DNA from: Halocaridina rubra
Lineage: Eukaryota; Arthropoda; Malacostraca; Decapoda; Atyidae
Reading direction: 5' to 3'
Assembly (NCBI GenBank): GCA_037179515.1
Contig: JAXCGZ010021093.1
Coordinates: 32,501-47,500, forward strand
DNA: 15,000 bases
In this document: positions 10,546 through 15,000 of the stretch, in pieces
Layout: each line of letters begins with the position of its first letter
Position numbering within the stretch: position 1 is the first letter of the stretch
Program-made: the position numbers and the translations under genes
The notes under the pieces: generated by a model
Told to the model about the DNA's origin: nothing
The model's input: only the letters and a program-made list of their open reading frames with translations
The model's database searches: none

Positions 10546-11160
<615 letters not shown>

Positions 11161-11250
11161 AAGTAAACTTAACATGCAACTGTCCTGGACAGTTCTTCTA
11201 GCTGTAGTATCGAACTGGTGGCTGCTGCCATGGGCCAGCCTACTGCATGG

Positions 11251-11253
<3 letters not shown>

Positions 11254-11304
<51 letters not shown>

Positions 11305-11307
11305 CAC
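11254..11307. repeat. (CA)n microsatellite at the 5' end of LINE copy 3
   Basis: About 54 bp of CA with one CGCA variant near 11297. Its last ACAC merges with the ACAC that belongs to the LINE motif-A region, so the junction is ambiguous by about four bases. Confidence 0.97.
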
Positions 11308-12340
11308 TGTTCCACATGGGAGACTTATTAGGAAGCTGCAATCAATGGCTAGAATAGGTGGAAATGTCTTGGAATGGATAAAAACTTACTTAGAAGGAAG
11401 GGAACAGAGGGTTAGAGTAAGACACTCAGTGTCTGAATGGAGAAGAGTTAGTAGTGGAGTTCCACAGGGTTCAGTTTTAGGGCCACTTTTGTTCCTTGTA
11501 TATGTAAATGACCTACCAGAGTGTGTAAATTCATTCATGAATATGTTTGCAGATGATGCAAAGATTGTGAAGAAAGTAAAAAACGAGAACAATGGTAGAG
11601 AACTTCAGGAGGATCTAAATAATCTGCATGAGTGGTCAGAAAAGTGGCTAATGAAATTCAATACCTCAAAATGTAAGGTAATGAGAATGGGTACAAGTGC
11701 AAGAAGGCCCAAGCTTGACTACTCGGTGGCTGGAGTACAACTTCAGGAGACAGAAAATGAGAGAGATCTAGGAGTAAACATATTGGCAGATTTTTCTCCA
11801 GAAATACATATAAATGGCGTAGTAAGGGCAGCATATGCATTCTTATCAAATGTAAGGGTAGCCTTCAGGCACATGGACAAGGAAATGTTCAGAAATATTT
11901 ATGTAACCTATGTGAGGCCAAAACTCGAATATGCAGCCCCCTTTTGGAATCCGCACTTGAAAAAGCACATAGCTAAGCTTGAAAAAGTTCAAAGACATGC
12001 CACAAAACTGGTGCCAGAAATACGCAATCTCGGTTATGATGAGAGGCTGAGGGAATTAGACTTGCCATCACTCGAAGCTAGAAGAGTAAGGGGGGATATG
12101 GTGACAGTCTTTAAATTCCTTCATGGTTATGATAGAGTGGATAGGGATCGATATTTCGATATGGCTGGCTCTAGAACTAGAGGTCATAGTTTGAAGCTTC
12201 GGAAGAAAACTTGTTTGCAGGATGTAAGGAAATACTTTTTCAGTGTAAGAGTAGTTGATAATTGGAATTCGCTAAGCGAGGAGGTAGTTAATGCTACCTC
12301 AATCCATAGTTTTAAGGACAGGTATGATAAGTATCACTAA
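11305..12340 (+). pseudogene. LINE ORF2 C-terminal part, copy 3, uninterrupted but truncated
   Basis: About 344 residues are open from [10 protein letters not shown] to SFKDRYDKYH and a TAA at 12338-12340. Motif B ([14 protein letters not shown]), motif C (FADDAKIV), the thumb (HEWSEKWLMKFN) and the CR1/L2-type tail (LGYDERLRELDLPSLEARR, TRGHSLKLRKKT, RKYFFSVRVVDNWN) are all present. The endonuclease, the RT fingers and the motif-A aspartate are gone, so the product could not reverse transcribe. The frame is also open upstream through the CA array, as (HT)n, into unrelated DNA, with an ATG at about 11165 or an earlier start near 11102. This creates a chimeric frame of up to 412 codons that is unlikely to be a gene. 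Confidence 0.93.
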
Positions 12341-12365
12341 GTCTAAAAATGGAACCGATCAGGAG

Positions 12366-12398
12366 ACGGGAAGATACGAGCTTTGGGCTCTTTCCCGT
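12366..12398 (+). other. 3'-UTR stem-loop of LINE copy 3
   Basis: Identical to the structure in copy 2: ACGGGAA (12366-12372) pairs with TTCCCGT (12392-12398), with an inner GAGC/GCTC stem. It is followed closely by the duplicated terminal AATTAGGTAATCAC unit. Confidence 0.6.
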
Positions 12399-12402
12399 AA
12401 AC

Positions 12403-12566
<164 letters not shown>

Positions 12567-12570
12567 CAAC

Positions 12571-12800
12571 CTAGAGCCTAGAGAGCTGAGATGGTTTGGA
12601 CAACTGGAAAATATGAAAAATAAAGAACTAGTAAGGAGAGTGTGGAGAACAAAAGCGATTGGAATAAGGCCGGAAGCAAATTTAGAATTAGAAGGATGGA
12701 TGGGGCAAAAAGAGCGTATGTTGCCCCTGTTATGTCAGTGGAGCAGGGAAGACAGAGTACACGAGATAGGAGTGAGTGGGAAAATCTTGTGTATCGGTGA
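12571..12800 (+). pseudogene. C-terminal scrap of an RTE-like LINE reverse transcriptase
   Basis: Starting at the (TA)n edge the plus strand reads LRWFGQLENMKNKELVRR, then VWRTKAIGIRP, then after a shift to the next frame near 12670 RRMDGAKRA and a final RDRSEWENLVYR with TGA at 12798-12800. This order (LRWFGH-like, basic G-x-RP block, RWMDG, DRxxW) is the characteristic end of ORF2 in RTE and related LINEs, after the reverse transcriptase. The fragment is 5'-truncated, frameshifted and non-functional. It is unrelated to the CR1/L2-type copies. Downstream sequence to about 12990 may be its 3' UTR. Confidence 0.75.
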
Positions 12801-13169
12801 TGCGGGCTAAAGGGATGTCTCGTACCTGCTGGGACTATGATGGTTGAGTATGGAGGAGATGCCATAATATGAAGCGGTGGGGGTAACCCAGCTATGGCAA
12901 TAGGGCCTCATGGCAGAATTGTCCACTTACTCTATAGTTGACCAAAGCATTATGGTTAGGGAAATTGTTTATCCCCAAGGAGTTAAGAGGAGATATTGGG
13001 TTTTGAAGTCAAAGCTATTATCAATGAACCACGGCCGGCAGTTTTAAGTAGTTTGCTAAGACATGATATTTAACAAGTCGCATTGCAAATCGCGCGTTTT
13101 TCACAAACAACTGAGTTTTGCAGTTTACCACCTAAATTTTGGTAATATCCTTTCATTCTACAACTTGGC
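12801..13169. other. Possible RTE-like 3' UTR and unassigned spacer
   Basis: GC-richer than its surroundings up to about 12990, containing GGGGGTAACCCAGC and GGGCCTCATGGCAG, then AT-rich. No coding frame is credible. The end of the RTE-like element is not defined by a visible tail. Confidence 0.35.
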
Positions 13170-13385
13170 TTTTATTTATTTTTTTTTTTACACCGGGACA
13201 AGCAACAAAGAAAAAGAAAGCCTTCATCTGGCCCGGCCACCAAAAATAATTTTTGGAAAAAAAGAAAGAGAAACATATGGGGAATGCAATATCGGATGTG
13301 AGGGGCATTAAGAGATGATTAACGAATACGCTAGACTATTCGATGTAGATATAGGCTTAGGAATATATATTGAGCTTATTCAGTC
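13170..13385 (-). repeat. Unnamed dispersed repeat, copy R3
   Basis: Most diverged of the three. It keeps the T-rich edge (A-rich with TAAA units on minus), GGGACAAGCA, a CTTCATCTGGCCCGGCCA block, GGATGTGAGGGGCATTAAGA and the stem-loop (CGAATA at 13323-13328, TATTCG at 13337-13342). The 82-codon frame at 13063-13311 crosses its boundary and is not a gene. Confidence 0.55.

Positions 13386-15000
<1,615 letters not shown>

Noticed and set aside
11179..11193. Perfect palindrome ACTGTCCTGGACAGT as an operator or binding site
   Set aside because: A single 15-bp palindrome in repeat-rich DNA can occur by chance and there is no gene beside it.

Overview
The window looks like intergenic DNA from a decapod crustacean, such as a shrimp or crab. 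The organism is inferred from style, not proven. It is packed with long pure dinucleotide arrays: (CA)n, (TA)n and (AG)n, plus one (AAT)n/(ATT)n pair, together about 1.4 kb or roughly 9% of the window. Between them lie arthropod-type transposable elements. I see no host protein-coding gene, rRNA or intact tRNA gene, and every long non-repetitive reading frame I can identify belongs to a mobile element.

Layout. (1) 1-2683, minus strand: a long copy of a CR1/L2-type LINE, running from the end of ORF1 through endonuclease and most of the reverse transcriptase. It is cut by the left window edge and broken by two frameshifts. Its 5' end abuts a (CA)n array when read on its own strand. (2) 3261-4550: a complete but dead Tc1/mariner element with TA target duplications, ~36-bp inverted termini and a decayed transposase that looks DD41D. 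(3) 4576-5188: (AG)n and (TA)n arrays. (4) 5200-5880: four tRNA-derived SINE-like units arranged head to head as a large inverted repeat, followed by another tRNA-like sequence near 5975-6040. (5) 6228-6561: (TA)n and (AG)n. (6) 6948-7140, 10966-11160 and 13170-13385: three diverged copies of an unnamed ~200-bp repeat, all in one orientation, sharing a small stem-loop. (7) 7640-7967: the right end of a hAT-like non-autonomous element. (8) 8329-10220: an (AAT)n/(ATT)n inverted array, then (CA)n, then LINE copy 2, then (CA)n. (9) 10395-10545: an isolated GC-box/TATA-like cluster of uncertain meaning. (10) 11254-12565: (CA)n, LINE copy 3, (CA)n(TA)n. (11) 12571-12800: the C-terminal scrap of a second, RTE-like LINE. 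(12) 13390-15000: AT-rich DNA, a polypurine stretch and one more (AG)n array.

The most notable pattern is that all three copies of the CR1/L2-type LINE sit in (CA)n arrays, with the LINE sense strand always on the CA strand. They are 5'-truncated at three different internal points, yet each truncated end meets (CA)n. That CA cannot be element-encoded, so it is most simply read as target DNA, which implies microsatellite-directed insertion. A conserved 3'-UTR hairpin and a short AATTAGGTAATC terminus lie just before the 3' (CA)n and are candidates for the recognition end.
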